From Durusdinium trenchii (taxonomy: Eukaryota > Sar > Dinophyceae > Suessiales > Symbiodiniaceae), in assembly GCA_963970005.1 (NCBI GenBank), contig CAXAMN010021562.1, forward strand, positions 1,023,321-1,087,320: a DNA stretch of 64,000 nt. Reading direction: 5' to 3'. Shown here one piece after another: positions 1 to 12,989 of this stretch (position 1 is its first letter; every line of letters begins with the position of its first letter). The position numbers and the translations under genes were made by a program. The notes under the pieces were generated by a model. The model made no database searches. It saw nothing but the letters and a program-made list of their open reading frames with translations, and had not been told where the DNA came from.

Positions 1-3000
1 GGAGGACACACAACACCTGTCAACCACGCACAGGTCTTCCGCTTCCCACGTTTCTCTTCCCCGTTGTCAACGCTGCCACGAGGCGGCCACCACTTGCTTC
101 ACCATCCCATCCTTCAACAAAAGCAGCATTGGCTCCAGACTCCGAGCTGCCTCCATCAGCAGCACCTTAGCCACCTCTCCTCGGCCGTTGGTTCAAAGAC
201 GGGACCTCCGTTGGTTCAGATGGAGAATGTACAGCTGTAAACCTGCAATAAGCGATTTCACCATGTCCTTTGCATGTTTAGAGGGGAGTCTCTATTTTGT
301 GGGGGTCACTACACATGGCACCGTGCCTCGCTTGGAGGTTCAGTCCACAATGTCCCATGACCACCAGAAAGAATCAAGAAAGACCTCCGTGTTTCATGTC
401 CGTTGCCGCCCGTGTGCTTGTGGAAATATGCAGTCCAGACCCGGGAATATGCTCGATTCCCATTCATCGGAGAGAAGATCATGTCCCTGGTCCAAATGCA
501 TCGAACGGTCCATTCATCGAATCCCACCCAAACCAAGGGGTCACGAATCGCAAGAGAAAACTCCATTCTAAAGAACTAAACAAAGCAAAAACCTCCATTC
601 GAACACCTCCAGTTCTCGTGGCTTCTCTGACTCCAATGGCTCCAAGAAGAGCTGGGCTACAAGCCCTGGTGACCCCTCCACGCTGAAGCTGGCAATCACC
701 TGGCTAGGATTCTGGCGAACAGTTCCGCACAGGCGATTAGTGACTGGCGGTTGCTATGGGTGAAAAAAACCGCCGCCAAACCGAACATGTCGAGTCCAAA
801 TAAGTAAACTGACGCAATAGGCAAGTGGAAAGACCTCGTTAGGACTGGAGGCCGCTTTTTGTTTGTGCCACGTTCCACCCACTGTGGGGTCCTCATTGTC
901 TAGGCTAGGAATAGGTATACTGGGTAGTATTGACCCCAAGTATCAGCAAACATGTTTCTGGCATTTTCTGGCTATATCAAGAAGGAGTCCATCTTCTTCG
1001 CACGTGGACCTGGAACATGCCTTTTGTGCGGTATTTGGATACTGCACCACCCAGGTGAATTGGCAGTTTTGGTGCAGGGGTTGGAATTGAAATCCCAAAC
1101 CCAAACAATAGCACACAATACAACAGAACTCCTTGAAGGGAGAACACCAGGATTTTTCGCTGCATTGCACTTGCTACATGTACATAACCCTGATACGCAT
1201 ATTGGATGTACAATTTATTCTCTGGGTGTGCTTACACTTGCTACAATATGTTCCCTCTCTCTCTCTCTTTCTCTGAGTTGCGGGTGCACCTGGGCTCAGA
1301 ACCACCACATTCATGTAAAGGGAGGGAGGTCCGTTTGAGCTGGGCAGCAGGTGCTGCCGCCGTCGGCAACTTCAGAAACAAACTGTTGCCAACCTGCTTC
1401 CAACACATGTCCATGTCTATGATGAGACAATTAGGTTGCGCACCTGCAAGACGTCCGCTGCGGCGCGTGCGAAGCGCACCGGCAAGGAGGATGCACTCCA
1501 ACCTTGCTGTGCAGCATCCCAAGCACCACCAGCGCTCGTCTCCACGAAGGCCGAGATGGCTTTCCCGTACTTGGCCACCAGCTCCAGCGAGAGTCGGGCC
1601 ATCTTGGGATACAAGCAGCTCAAATACCAAGCCTTCCAGACCAGATCGATGGTCCTGAGATGGATGTCAAAAGGGACTGGTCCTATTTTGCTCATAACAT
1701 GTCGTCCGTTTTCAAAAACTGAAGAGCTCGTCCAAACGTCCCACGTCCCACGTCCCACCTGGCCTGATGAGCTCGCCAGAGACCGGAAGCCAGTAGACGC
1801 CACCGGGCTCGGCGGAGTCGAGCGTGAGCTTCTGGGCGGCGGTGTCCAGGCGCTGTGCCGCCTCCTTCGTGCGGAGGGAGCAGTAGACCTGCGTCGGGAC
1901 GTGGTCGCCGCACGGAGGCAAGTGAGGTCTGGGAGGGACAGGGAGGGAGGTCTGGGCAGCACCAGGAAGAGGAAGTGGTTTCACCACTTCGGGCAAGAAG
2001 AGTCTCCGTGTCGTTTCTCGTCAGATTCAGAGACTCAAAGACTTGGGAATTCCCATGGCTTGGTTCGTTGCTTTCCCCCACAAGCCCTCAATCAACTAAC
2101 AGCTAAGAACACCTCCTACCAGGTCCTACCAACTGACGCCAAAGTTCTTCCTTCAAGAGTAGAAAGGATTGCTGCAACCTCTCTTCCGTGGGAATTTCTT
2201 CGCGGCCAAGGCAGCATGACCTCCGTCTCGCCGGTCGACTCACCCTTCGACTCACCCCCACGGGTCCTCATGTCCCGATCCAGCCGGGACTGACGCCTGC
2301 GTCTTCCACTTTCGTTGGAAGTCGACCAACTTCCTTTGGAGCTCTCCAGCTTCGCTCACCTCCATGACTTCCTCTGCCTGGCGCAGGAAGCTGCTGAAGT
2401 GCCGGTAGTTGGCCGCGAAGGTGTCCGGGAAAGCGGGCATAAAGACGTTGGGCCACACCTGAGGGCTTCGTTGAAACGTGTACGGTGGATCCATTCGTTG
2501 AAGTGTGGCTGATGATTGATGATACTCCTGAATGGTATCTTGTTTCATGTTTTTCCACCAGGTAAATGCAAGCGGTCAAAGAAGTTATGGAGTGTGTGCG
2601 TATGTGTATATATATATATAATTATATATAGAGAGAGAGAGAGTGTGTGTGTGTACACAGGTGAGAAAATCATGTACTGTACTACATTGATGGTTTGGCA
2701 GAAGACCTTTCAGAAGTAAAACACACCAAAAGCTTCACAACATCTGAGGATAACCAAATGAGTGGGTCTCCCTCTACCTCATGTTGAGACCACCCTCCTA
2801 TGTGGAAAAACGCGAATCCGATTTGATTCCAGGCCCACCTCCTGCACTTTTTGCAGGCAGGGCAGAACCAGCGCCTCTGCCAGCAGTCTGACGCGAGGCA
2901 TCTCCACATCTCCAGAGCTCCCACTACTCCAGCGGCGGGCGAACCACAGCAACGCAGAGGCCTCGGTTGGTAAATGTCAAGAAACTCGCTATTCCCGCCG

Positions 3001-6000
3001 AAAGCCTGGGAGCCACAAAACGATGAGATGGAAGAACCTAAGAACACCAAGATGGAAAACGATGTGTTTCTTTTTTCTGGAAATGCCACAGAAACCCTAA
3101 ATGTCCTTTCTTCACCCGAAACGGGCCTCCGTGAAGAAGGTCTCCTGCACTGAATGGAAGAAAATAGCCAGATCCACCGCCCCCGCGCTGACCATCTTGG
3201 AGCCTGGTTTGAGTTGCATGCGTGTTGGGCGGTGGCAATTGCGTGGTGAACCCCAAACCTATAGGAAAGAGTCCAAAAATGCAAACATCATGCACCTCAA
3301 CGACGGCTGAAGTGGATGGTTCCATCCGCCCCATTCCAAATCCACATGGCCACGCCTTCCGCCATGGCCATGGCCTTCCGCTTCTGCTCCTCCGCCACCG
3401 CATTGCATGTGGCACTGAGCTCCTCGAGCTTCGCTCGCACGAAGACCTCTCCGAAGCTCTGCTCCACCAGTGCAGCATGGCCCAGGTGGCACAGCGCACG
3501 GCTGAGTTGGCAGATCGCCAGGAACTCCTCGGGGTCGACCGGTGTCGGTGGACGGTGTCGGTGGCTTCGGTGCCCACCAGGTTGTCCCACCAGGTCGGAC
3601 GATGTGGGGACAACCTGGTGGGGTGCTTCCTGAGGAAGTTCAGGGGACTCTCCACGGGTAAGCTGATCTCTGGAACCTACCCAAGAATTTCGATGGGTCC
3701 CCTATTCGGCCAAATATGTAAGAACTACTCTGCGACCAGGCCCAAGGCCCTCAGACAAACCCATTTGCCTCTGAAACTGATAGCGCCCCCCCAAAAATGC
3801 GAACTACGAGTAGTTTCATTGTATTCCATTATTCCATGTTTACTTCCCTTTCTACTGTTCTTTTCAAGGTCCCACGGAAACAAGAAAAATGAAAAAACTT
3901 TTCCAGACCCGGAAAGCCTCCATAATTCCCCAAGTCAAAGGAAAAACAAACGGCCAAAAGAGCTCTTGGTGCTGACCCAATCCGGTGGTGTCGAGGGCTC
4001 TTCTTCAATCCTCCTCTCCTGCCTCTTTTGACCCGGCATCCCAGGCGCAGTGTTGGGTATTTCACCCGCAGCATCCCAGGAGCGCTTCGAGCAAAGCAGC
4101 AAAGGCCGCAGCTGCTCCACCAATTTCTGGCTGAAATCCTCTTGGAAGGACATGGCCTGGTGAATCCACGGACCGTCGCCCCAGCGTCGAGTTTCACCGT
4201 TTCGTCGTCCGTTTCCATCACCGTGGCTGGTGCTTTTGGAAGAGAACCCTGACTCTTACCAAAGCCTGGCTGGTTCTTGCATGGTGAATCCTGAATCCGG
4301 AACTTGTAGCCAGTCTTGGAGTGGGAAAGAAGGAAACCCCACCTGAGAGGATGAAGCATCTTCCTCCGATCGTCCAAAACCAAGATGCTTTCATGCTAAA
4401 TGGATCTTGGAGTGGAACTTTTGAATCAAGCATTACGCCAAAAAGACTTCAAAGAATGTGCATCCATCATGATGCATCTAAAACTTCTAGAAGTATCACC
4501 TGACCGTGGAATACCTACAGTACTTAGTACTTGGAGAAGGAACGGGCGGCCTTTCCGGCCTTCGTGGCCTGAGATGAAATATTAAATAGACCGAGAAGGA
4601 ATTGCTCTCGGAGAGTGGGAGGGGGATGATCTGAGAAAAAGGTGGGGTCGCCAAGTGCATTTGCATCAAAAGATGTGTTCAACACAGAACGCATCCAAAG
4701 GAGCGCACATACAGGGCGAAAGGGGGGATGATGATCTTCGCTCGGATGCTATACAATACTATACAATGATGCTACCAAAACCTGGCGAAAACAATACAGA
4801 CACTGACTTGTCCCCACGGCTTCGTAGCAACATCAACATGTCGGAAAAGCTTCAGGAAGGAGGTCTATCTCCCCCCAAAAAGAACCGCTCGGCCCAATTA
4901 CCGCGATGCCCACCGTTCACGGTCGGCTCTCACCTCTCACCTCTCGCCCGTTCTCGAACCGTGCCTCTTCCAGCAACGCCTGACACTCGGGCGACGCTGC
5001 ATGAGCTCCCTGCAGGCTCAGACGGATCCGCCGCAGGTCCCGCGCCACCGCCTCTTGGAGGTTCCTTGGCGAAGGACGACTTAGCCAGGTTCTGCGAAAA
5101 CGGTCTGGATGGAACGGGTGAATCCCACCCAACTGTGTGTGAATCTGATTGTGGGATCTTCCACAAGCCCAAAAGTGAATCTCAACCATCAGCACATGTC
5201 AAGGAACCGCGGCCTCGCCGCATCGATTCCAGTGCCCGATGAGCGGACCTTTTCTAAAAGCCTGGTCACAGGCATCGCTTCGCGGTCGGTCGGCGCGGGC
5301 GATGTCGGTCCGCTGGAGGGAGGCAGGGGCATCTGGAACAGAAACTGAGAGTGAGTCTTGATCCCCCGTCCCGGGCGTTCCGTTTGAGGTCACATTTCTG
5401 TAGCCAATGTTCAGATGCATTGTCAATATACAGTATATAGTTCTAGTTGCGATTCTGTTGTAGACATGCAGCATCTGTTTTTCCACCCGCACCAGTTGCA
5501 TTGGCCTCACCTGGCATTCTCGATGTATGCCCGAAGCGCGTCCTTGCGAGCTCCGATCCGCACCAGCCCTTGGTGAGCTTCTTCTGCCTTTTGCAAAAGA
5601 CTTCCAAGTTTGCTGTGCAGTCCTGACGGTGAGGGGCTCATGTTGATGGCCGGGTAGCAACCTCGATGGAAGGAGAAACTCTACAGTTATATATTATAAA
5701 TACACATTTCATAACATTGCTCGACCCATGTCAGTGTGGGAGTCGCTGATGTTCAATCAGGTTTAGAATTTAGAATGTATATGATATATGTGATACAAAG
5801 ATCCATCAAAACCCTACATCTTTGGGCTCCTATCATACTCACCACAAGACCGAATAGTCATCCAGGTCCAGTGTCCTAATTATGATCTTTTGCTGGCTCC
5901 AGAGGCCTTGTCTCCTCAATCAAGGTCGGCCCACCCATCACGGTCCGTATCACTCCTGCTGAATAAGAAAAAACAACAGGTCCTTTGGTCAGCTCTGCAG

Positions 6001-6849
6001 ACTCTTCCAAGGGCGCGCGCAGCGGCTTCAGCGCCCGCTCGACCCCTTGCATCCGTGAGGACAAGCTCACGAAGTCCGCATACTTCCTTCGCTTTCGCTC
6101 GCTCGTCCGGTCCGTGGCGACGCGTGGCGGCAGAGGTGGTGGGAGGGGTCGTGGTGGGGCAGAGGCAGAGACCTGATCATGCCCCTCCTTCCTCTGGTCT
6201 TGACAAAACAATACAAAACATATGTCTACCTCTTCAGTTGCTTGAGCCTCTCGAGTTGCAAAGACCCTGTCATGCGATTGACAGACCTGTGGCAGAAAGC
6301 TTCCCGTCAAGGGTTCCGTCGCTCGAGAGCGAGGGCGACGGAGTGGCCGGATGAACAATCTTGTAGTCGATGCTGAAATCGCCAAAGCCTCAACAGTCTC
6401 ACTGGTGCTTAGTTGGAGTAAGGAGCCCCCAATAAGAGATTCCTCTGGATCCATTCCCTTCCAACCATTCATCCCACAGGTGCACCCCAATGGACTGGAC
6501 TAAGCGGCGGATCAGCAGGAATAACTGCCTTCGACAGACCCCCAGCCACCTTGCCATCTACATTCCCTCCCGAAAACCATCAGGGACATTGGAAAATCAA
6601 AACATCCAGAATCCTCCAGACCATTCGCCACCCCGAACCACCGGGCCGTCCACGTTCCCACATTCCAACTCCAAGGATCTCATTGATCAGTTCCACCAGC
6701 TCCTGCCGCGCCGAGGCGTGATGCGTTCGGAGGCTCTTCTGCAGCTGCGGCAGAGGCACCCGCTTGCGGTAGCGCTGCACCAGCTCCTGCGGTCGCCGTG
6801 AACCGGCCAGCTGGAAACGAGCGGCCCATGCAGTGATTTCTGTGGGCTC
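1..6849 (-). CDS. COG2: COG2, conserved oligomeric Golgi complex subunit 2 (multi-exon, left end open)
   Basis: COG2 is a lobe A subunit of the COG tethering complex, which acts on retrograde vesicles at the Golgi. Exons in transcript order are about 6849-6679, 6082-5985, 5622-5511, 5330-5240, 5064-4941, 4156-4066, 3540-3304, 2925-2827, 2458-2297, 1888-1773, 1654-1503 and 185-65. Their translations follow the family collinearly: YRKRVPLPQLQKSL then VELIN near the N terminus, YADFVSLSSRMQGVERALKP (human YADFVNLST...ALNQL), a coiled coil with LHSKLGSLLQKAEEAHQG, VDPEEFLAICQLSRAL, then VWPNVFMPAFPDTFAANY followed by FQRKWKTQ, VYCSLRTKEAAQRL, and IDLVWKAWYLSCLYPKMARL. The exons 2458-2297 (54 codons) and 1888-1773 (38 codons plus 2 nt) join in phase, and both then use GC donors. 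The initiator exon above 6849 was not found, because a TGA closes the frame just upstream. The C terminus is probably near or beyond the left edge. Family assignment is strong; outer exon edges are approximate. Confidence 0.87.
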
Positions 6850-8380
6850 CGGTCAAATTGGATCAGCCCAGACCAGATTGGTCCAGAGGTTTGAGATGCG
6901 AAGATTGGTTTGACTCATTGTCCTTCATGATCGGTCTGGGCTGCGAGAGTTGGTGGAAAATGGGTTACAATCACGGGCAGCCCTACTGTTATTTTTGAAA
7001 CTCGTTGGGTCAAAACACGTGAAAACGACACACCCTGGACTCTGGAGAGAGGTGAATCAAGAAGCTGAGTGTCATCCGGTGATGTTCTAAGTTGTTGCAA
7101 CTGTTGATGGCTCTTTACTTTAGTGCACGACCCGACCTTCACAGAAATCCTGTAAGACCCTGAAGACTTTGCCGATTACAGTCTGTTTTGTACCACAAGT
7201 CTTGCAAAACGATTCGCAGGTACATAGCGCTGGTCAGGCGTTGCATGGCTTTGCGTCTAGCACAAGTGGATAGTCAAAAGTTTCGCAGGGTGCAAATCTC
7301 CACTGTTCTCTGCACCCCCTTCTCATGAAATGGTTGGAGATGTCCGAAGGTTATTTAAATACCTTCGAAGCTCCGCATTTCCAGGTGTCGACGCACAAGC
7401 GGGAAAAACGCCGTGCTCGATGTCGATGTCGGGAGCTGAACCCTAAACTCCGATGTGTGGAAACGGTCCGTTTCCCGGACACGGCGGGATCCGTGTCTCT
7501 TCTCTTTCAGAAGATAGCTCTCCATGTGACTACGGAGAATCGATTGTTGACTCACCTGTCCACTCTAAGCGGTGCCGAGTAAGCGTACGGGATGCCCTGA
7601 GCGAAGGAGAGCGGAGCTGAAGAGATGGGGCAGATGCTGTCGAGATGTCGGTCCTCATGGTGCTCTACGTCCTACTTGGATGACATCTTGATTATCATGG
7701 CAAGAGAGGTCATCCGGCGGGCCTTCATCCAGGTCCTTGAGGTAGCGATCAGAGAAACTGAATCCAAAGGACCATTTTTGGGGGTTGCAAATGGGTCGCG
7801 AAGGGATGTGAAAAGAAAAGACCCTCCGGTGGCGAAAAAACCACACGCGAACCGCAGATCCGCAGATCCGCATGGCGGTTTGGAGGTCAGAATTGCTGGT
7901 CGACCGGTGTTTTCTTCCTGCAAAGTGCCTGGGGGTGGGGGAGGTCGAGCGCAGCGGTTTTGGAGCAAATGGTTGCGTTGCAACGGCATGGCCGGCAGGT
8001 CGAAGCGGTTGGAAGGAGACACAAACATGGGGAAACGAGTCAGAAAAAGTTAGTAAAAAGGCGATCGGAGACTGCCCAAGGTGGCCTATAGGCCTATAGG
8101 TATCCAGTTGGCCTGGGTAAACTTTTGTGTACAAATTTTACACAATATGTTCTTTATAATTACACACCATATATATATATATATGTGTGTGTCCAAGAAG
8201 GCTCAAAGGAGCAAGCTCCAGTGTGACTGCCGACCTGGAAGTGTCACTGAAACGGGCTGCACAAGGAGGTGATGAGTCTCCGCACATTGCTCCGTCAGCA
8301 TGCCTTTGCGGCCGCACGCCCACATGCATTTCAGAGTAACAGAAAAGAACACAAGCCGCAAATGACAGAAAACCCAACAT
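6850..8380. other. No gene recognised between COG2 and the next exons
   Basis: No recognisable family is seen here. A minus-strand open stretch near 7640-7760 (residues SDRYLKDLDEGPPDDLS) could be an exon, possibly the missing first exon of COG2, but nothing ties it to that gene. A short (TA)n microsatellite lies at about 8166-8184. Confidence 0.4.
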
Positions 8381-8399
8381 CTGCAGGGTGGACCTCCCA

Positions 8400-10580
8400 A
8401 CATCTGCGTCTCGTCCTTGGCATCGAACTTGGGATTCTCAAACTCTGTGTAGTGCACTTCATCCATGGCGAGGCGCCGTCTGCGCGCCGATGAATGGTTT
8501 CTGCGCTCACCCCCCAAATCTTCGGGTGGCTCATACGGTATGGCATGGATTCCGAGTCCTCAGAGGTTTCTTCGTGACATGTCTTTCTTGCGTCTGGTGG
8601 CTGGACCATTGGGGCGTGCAAGGATCAGATCCGAAGATCGGTAGCATGGCTTAAAAGCTTCGGATACATGTTCAAAGCTCTGATCAGGAATTTTCGTATG
8701 TCAAAGTCTGCTGCCAGCACTCTGCTGCTAGCACTTCTTCATACAGTTTCATGATGTATTCCACATCCACCCTAAAATCGAACTTGGTATGATTGCCCGC
8801 AACGTGTCAATCTGGGTCTTAAACTGCTGACAATTCGTCAATGTCACACCCCTTCAGAATGTAAACGGCTCTTCCTCCAACTTCTCTAATTAGGGCTCCT
8901 GCTCTACTTCCTTGAGCCATGAGCGGCACAGAACGATCAAGACTAGCCATCAACGCCAGAACAGAACCCAACAAACAGCTGCTGGGAAAAATATTATCGA
9001 AAATCTGAGCAGACCGATACAAAACCGAGCATTGAGCCTAAACAAGAACCCTCTGTCAGGGTTCCGCTGTTCTTCCACCAAGAACAGTCGAGTTGTTTGA
9101 ATGCACGAACATTTTGCAAACTGTGCAACTGCAAAGCTTGGTACGCTGCTTGTGCCAACATGGCAAGTAAATCACCAAAACGATCTCATGAATGTCCCAT
9201 GCATCTTCGTTGCAGAGTTCCACATCCTGTCGCTGAGTGACTCCAACGGCGCGTTCCACCTCTTCGGAAAAATGATACCAACAGGTGGACTCCCTGTTCC
9301 GCCTGTTCCATTCCCGCGGTGGAAGACGGGTCGCACCGGTTCTTCCTGTAAGTAGTGACTCTGAGCCGGAAAAGAAAAAACAACTGAACTGAATCACATG
9401 GGTTGCCTCCATATCAGCCCTATAGTACTACAGTAGGAGGTCGCACCTGACGGTCAGGAGAATGAGTTCACCACCTGACTCGACGGTTTTTTAAACAAAA
9501 CCTGAAGAATCGATGGTTGAGCCTTCCATGGGAGGTTCGACATAGCTCTTTGGTCCGACGACAGGATTTGGTCCATCAACCCACCAACCCCTAGCTCAAC
9601 GTTGAACGCGCATCCGTCGTTGAACGCACACCAGTTGGACACGGATACGCATGGTTGCACAGTTGAACCCCGCCTGTGCACTACCCAAGTCTTGCTCCAT
9701 GTTCTGCACCTCGTGCGGACAAAAGGATATACTCTGCTGCTGATGCTTGGTTAAAACCTGGAACACCCCAACCACCACAATTGCATTGGTTTATATATAT
9801 ATATACATTTCTCTGAAGGTACCCATCTCACCTGGATCAGAAGCCGACTGCCGGATGATCGCCGTCATGAAAAAGGAGCTACCCAGTCGGTTGGATCTGC
9901 TTGCAGATCTATATTCTGATACTTTCATTACTATTACAATACCGATCTTCTTCAGAATTAGCGCAACTTGGGGACGCTCAAGGTAGGGAACCCAACTTCA
10001 TTTGCAAAGGAAGCCAAGCCAAGCCAGTATTTGATTCTTGTGCACAAACCCTTTCCAGCAGAGATCTTCTGATGCCACGATCCCAGCTCTATCAGTTTAT
10101 GTCTTGGGATCGGGCGCTCCATCAACACCAACGTCCGGTCTAAATCCGGGGACGAGTTTCTTGGGATGGGACGGGACGCTACTAGGGCCTAGGGGATCCT
10201 GGCCTTACTAGGAAGAAGGATGGGTTGGCCCAGGTCCGGTCCCATCATCTCCTTCCTCGCAATCTTTGGCTCACCATCTGCCGAGGAGCCCCTGGGGTCC
10301 CTGGCCTTCAGGGTCCGAAGTTCCCCCCATGTCACCGCTGCCAAACGAGCGACCCGGACAGACCCCTTCAACACCATTCACCCCCGAGCGCTCACCACAT
10401 CTCTGCCTGCTCCAGGAACTTCTTGTACTGCTTCCCCAGCTTGTGCAGCTGTTTATCCACCTTCTCCGCAGCCTCACCAGCTCGGTGATTGATCTCGGTG
10501 ACCGGGCCAAGGACATTGAAGCGAGTCACCAGCTGCCGGTGGACTTTGTGTTCAAACACAAATGGCAGGTTGCCAGAATG
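8400..10580 (-). CDS. Candidate exons of an unidentified minus-strand gene
   Basis: Several minus-strand stretches have exon-like composition, but I do not recognise the family. The best is 10396-10580, which reads FEHKVHRQLVTRFNVLGPV followed by EAAEKVDKQLHKLGKQYKKF, helical and charged, and ends at a GTGAGC donor. Others are about 9836-9980 (NRLGSSFFMTAIIRQSASDP, ending at GTGAG), about 9675-9720 (EVQNMEQDLGSAQAG), about 9240-9330 (HFSEEVERAVGVTQRQDVEL), 8822-8945 (RAGALIREVGGRAVYILKG, then a stop), about 8700-8760 (VEYIMKLYEEVLAAE) and about 8420-8480 (MDEVHYTEFENPKFDAK). The order suits one coiled-coil-rich gene downstream of the PDZ gene, but the pieces are not joined by checked intron phases and may belong to more than one gene. 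Confidence 0.35.
10176..10214 (-). repeat. CTAGTAG-family repeat, inverted copy
   Basis: Read on the minus strand this segment gives TTCCTAGTAAGGCCAGGA, then CCCTAG and CCCTAGTAGCGTCC. It matches the direct copies at 53716-53750 almost base for base, so it is a dispersed element in the opposite orientation. Confidence 0.6.
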
Positions 10581-11335
10581 AAGTTTGTGGGTGGATTTTC
10601 CAGGTGGAAAGTCTTAACCTAGTGCATGGGATTGCAATTGCTTGAGGTCCACACCAGTTTTTCAAACCGCGAAACCCTGCTCCTTTGAATCGTATGCAGC
10701 TTATATATATACAGCATGCGGACGAAGTCGTCTTCATTTTTCGGACGAAGGAAGTGCTTGTGTCGACCGGAGGATTTTGGCTTGAAGCATCTTGAAGCCA
10801 TTCCAAAGTCGACAAATGGAAGGGGATCTATGCATCTTCTTTTGGGGTTGAGGATGGTTAATTAAGGGAAACGGGCTGAACTCTTTCTCGCCTTAGGGTT
10901 GCTGCAGGACTCCAACTCAAAGCTTTGGGAATGGGACAACCTCTGTGTAGTGTTGGGACGTCGGGAAATGAAGTTCAGAGTTTGCCCAGAAGCCAGGGAG
11001 GTGGTTTTGTACGAAAATGCCCGAAGCTAAGAGCGAGCTGGACGTGTCAACATCAATGCCTTGCTCCTTTCGACCCGGTCATGGCCACGCATTCGCACCC
11101 GTCGCCTGGATCTGCCGAGTCATGGCCTTGTTGTTCACCTCGCAGGCAGTGCACCGACCGCGCCCACGAAACGAGGCGATCGAACCGACATCGCTGGTGG
11201 ATCTTCGTGGTGGGCCTCTTCGTGGGGATCCCCGGTTGGCCGCGCGTGGAACACGTCTTTTGTCTTGCGGGCGCGTCGCGCCGAAAATGAGGTGAACTGT
11301 CCGGGAACATGGCGGGAAAACCAACGACTGTCTGC

Positions 11336-11962
11336 TCATCGGAAGGGATTCCACATCCCAGGGCCGTTCTTGAGCTTTTCCTCCTCCTCGTCGAAGATCT
11401 TCTCTAAGTCGTTTTGCTTTTTCTCGTCCATTTGAGGAGCGGGAGCAGGTGCAAAGGCCTCCATGAAGGCTTGGATGACGTTCTGGTCTTCTTTCTCCAA
11501 GGCAAGCTTGGTGGTACCGCCGAAGCGAGAGTTCACCACTGTGATAAACTGTTTTAGACCCACACCCCGAGTGCTCCACATTTCATCTCCGAATGTGGCG
11601 CTGATCATCACTAACTGAGCTCCACTCCGCACTCCTTGGGCATATGCATCGCTGGACTTGTCCACAGATTTGATGTAGATGTCACCTCCTTCACGCTCCT
11701 CAAACTCAATGCCCAAGGGCATGTTCACTTCCACCACACGGCTACTATCTTCTGGTTGCCGTGCAGCTCGCGTGCCGGCCTCATCTGGGTCCTGCTCTGG
11801 CTGGTTGTTGAGGAAGGGGAAGTCGAAGACCTTGACCCTCATGGCTGTCTTCGGCACACTCCGCGGCTGAACCACATGAACGAATGCCTGAAAACTCAAC
11901 GACACCAATGCACAAAGCACGATGCCGCTGAGGATGGATGCCTGGCTTCGCCGCAACTCCAT
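11336..11962 (-). CDS. PDZ-like domain protein with N-terminal targeting leader (intronless)
   Basis: A complete single-exon ORF of 208 residues runs from a true ATG at 11962 to TGA at 11336. Residues 10-27 form a hydrophobic segment (ILSGIVLCALVSLSFQAF) behind a short basic N terminus. A basic, acid-free stretch follows (VVQPRSVPKTAMRVKVF), the pattern of a signal peptide plus transit region used for plastid import in peridinin dinoflagellates. Residues about 75-155 look like a PDZ fold, with MPLGIEFEEREGGDIYIKSV as carboxylate-binding loop and strand, then SDAYAQGVRSGAQLVMI. The C terminus is an acidic helix (KIFDEEEEKLKNGPGMWNPF). Binding to a carboxyl-terminal peptide is an inference from the fold; no catalytic residues are seen. 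It is the only clearly intronless gene in the window, which fits a retrocopy or a single-exon family. Confidence 0.8.
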   Translation of the reverse strand: MELRRSQASILSGIVLCALVSLSFQAFVHVVQPRSVPKTAMRVKVFDFPFLNNQPEQDPDEAGTRAARQPEDSSRVVEVNMPLGIEFEEREGGDIYIKSVDKSSDAYAQGVRSGAQLVMISATFGDEMWSTRGVGLKQFITVVNSRFGGTTKLALEKEDQNVIQAFMEAFAPAPAPQMDEKKQNDLEKIFDEEEEKLKNGPGMWNPFR

Positions 11963-12170
11963 GGCGTTAGTTCGATTGCCGCAGCTTTAAACTGAACTTG
12001 AGCCGTACAGAAGGAGCATAAAGTAGATCTGCATGTGTCTGGGTAAATATGTAAGCGATTGAAGTCCAAAAAATGTCCATGTGTGATCTTGAGGCGAGGT
12101 GGCCGCATACATCACCCTGTGCCCACAAGCCTGAAAGTTCTTCGAACTGAGAAGCCTCCAAACATCTACA

Positions 12171-12268
12171 GTGGTTTCAGAGTAGATGGCACAATCCCCA
12201 AGAGGTGGTTTGTATGGGCCCCCATCCAAAAGACATCCCAGGGGTTGTGCCATCTACTCTGAAACCAC
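12171..12268. repeat. Near-perfect 29-bp inverted repeat (hairpin / MITE-like)
   Basis: Arm 12171-12199 (GTGGTTTCAGAGTAGATGGC, then ACAATCCCC) is repeated inverted at 12241-12268 with one missing base and no mismatch. The 41-bp spacer contains a further small palindrome around TATGGGCCCCCAT. The segment could be a miniature inverted-repeat element or a transcribed stem-loop. No flanking target-site duplication is obvious. Confidence 0.85.
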
Positions 12269-12989
12269 AGGAAATCAGTCAATCTCTCCTGAAGAAAACT
12301 GCCGTTTGTCACCTTCCACCCATATCCTGCGTCTGAACTCGACCAACGATCCGATAGACCCTGTGGAGCTCGAGTGCCGTGCCTGAAGCTGCAAGAGCTC
12401 CTGGTGGGATGTGGATCTGGGCTGTGGGTGGCCTCATGAGGGTTCTGATGACAGGCCTGATTGATAGGGGATTGGGCAGGTTGTACTGGGTTTGTGGGAT
12501 GTTAGGGAATCTTTCTGGCGATTTGTGGATCCCCAATGACATCCGATCCCTCAATGGAGCGTGTCCCGTGAAACGGATCCTTTTGAAGGGATTCGCCAAA
12601 TTCTGTTGAATGGCACTGCAATCACTCACATGGAAGTGGAAAAGCCCCTGCTCACAAAGGAAAATTGTCTTCCAAGGCTCCATTTTCCACTTCCGTGCTA
12701 GTGAATCAAAGGGTGCAAAATCCGGCTGCTTTGGGCCGTATGCTAAACGAACCAACTGAACCAAGCCAATGCTAAAACGATGGTTCAACGCTTCCGGAGT
12801 TGCTCTTGAGTAGCACAACCGGGGGCCGCATGCCATTCAATCATAGACCAAACCTATTGAAACTGCGTCTTCGAACACAAGCGCCGACCTCCCTTCCAAA
12901 ATTTGCCGACCTAGTGCCTGCTCTGTGATTGAATCTTCGTTCAAATTGGCCATCCACCACGCAACAACACGCCGCACAAGAGCGTCTTG

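Noticed and set aside
5890..6354. Plus-strand open frames over the COG2 exons, and similar plus-strand frames elsewhere
   Set aside because: They mirror minus-strand exons with GC-rich third positions and have no family features.
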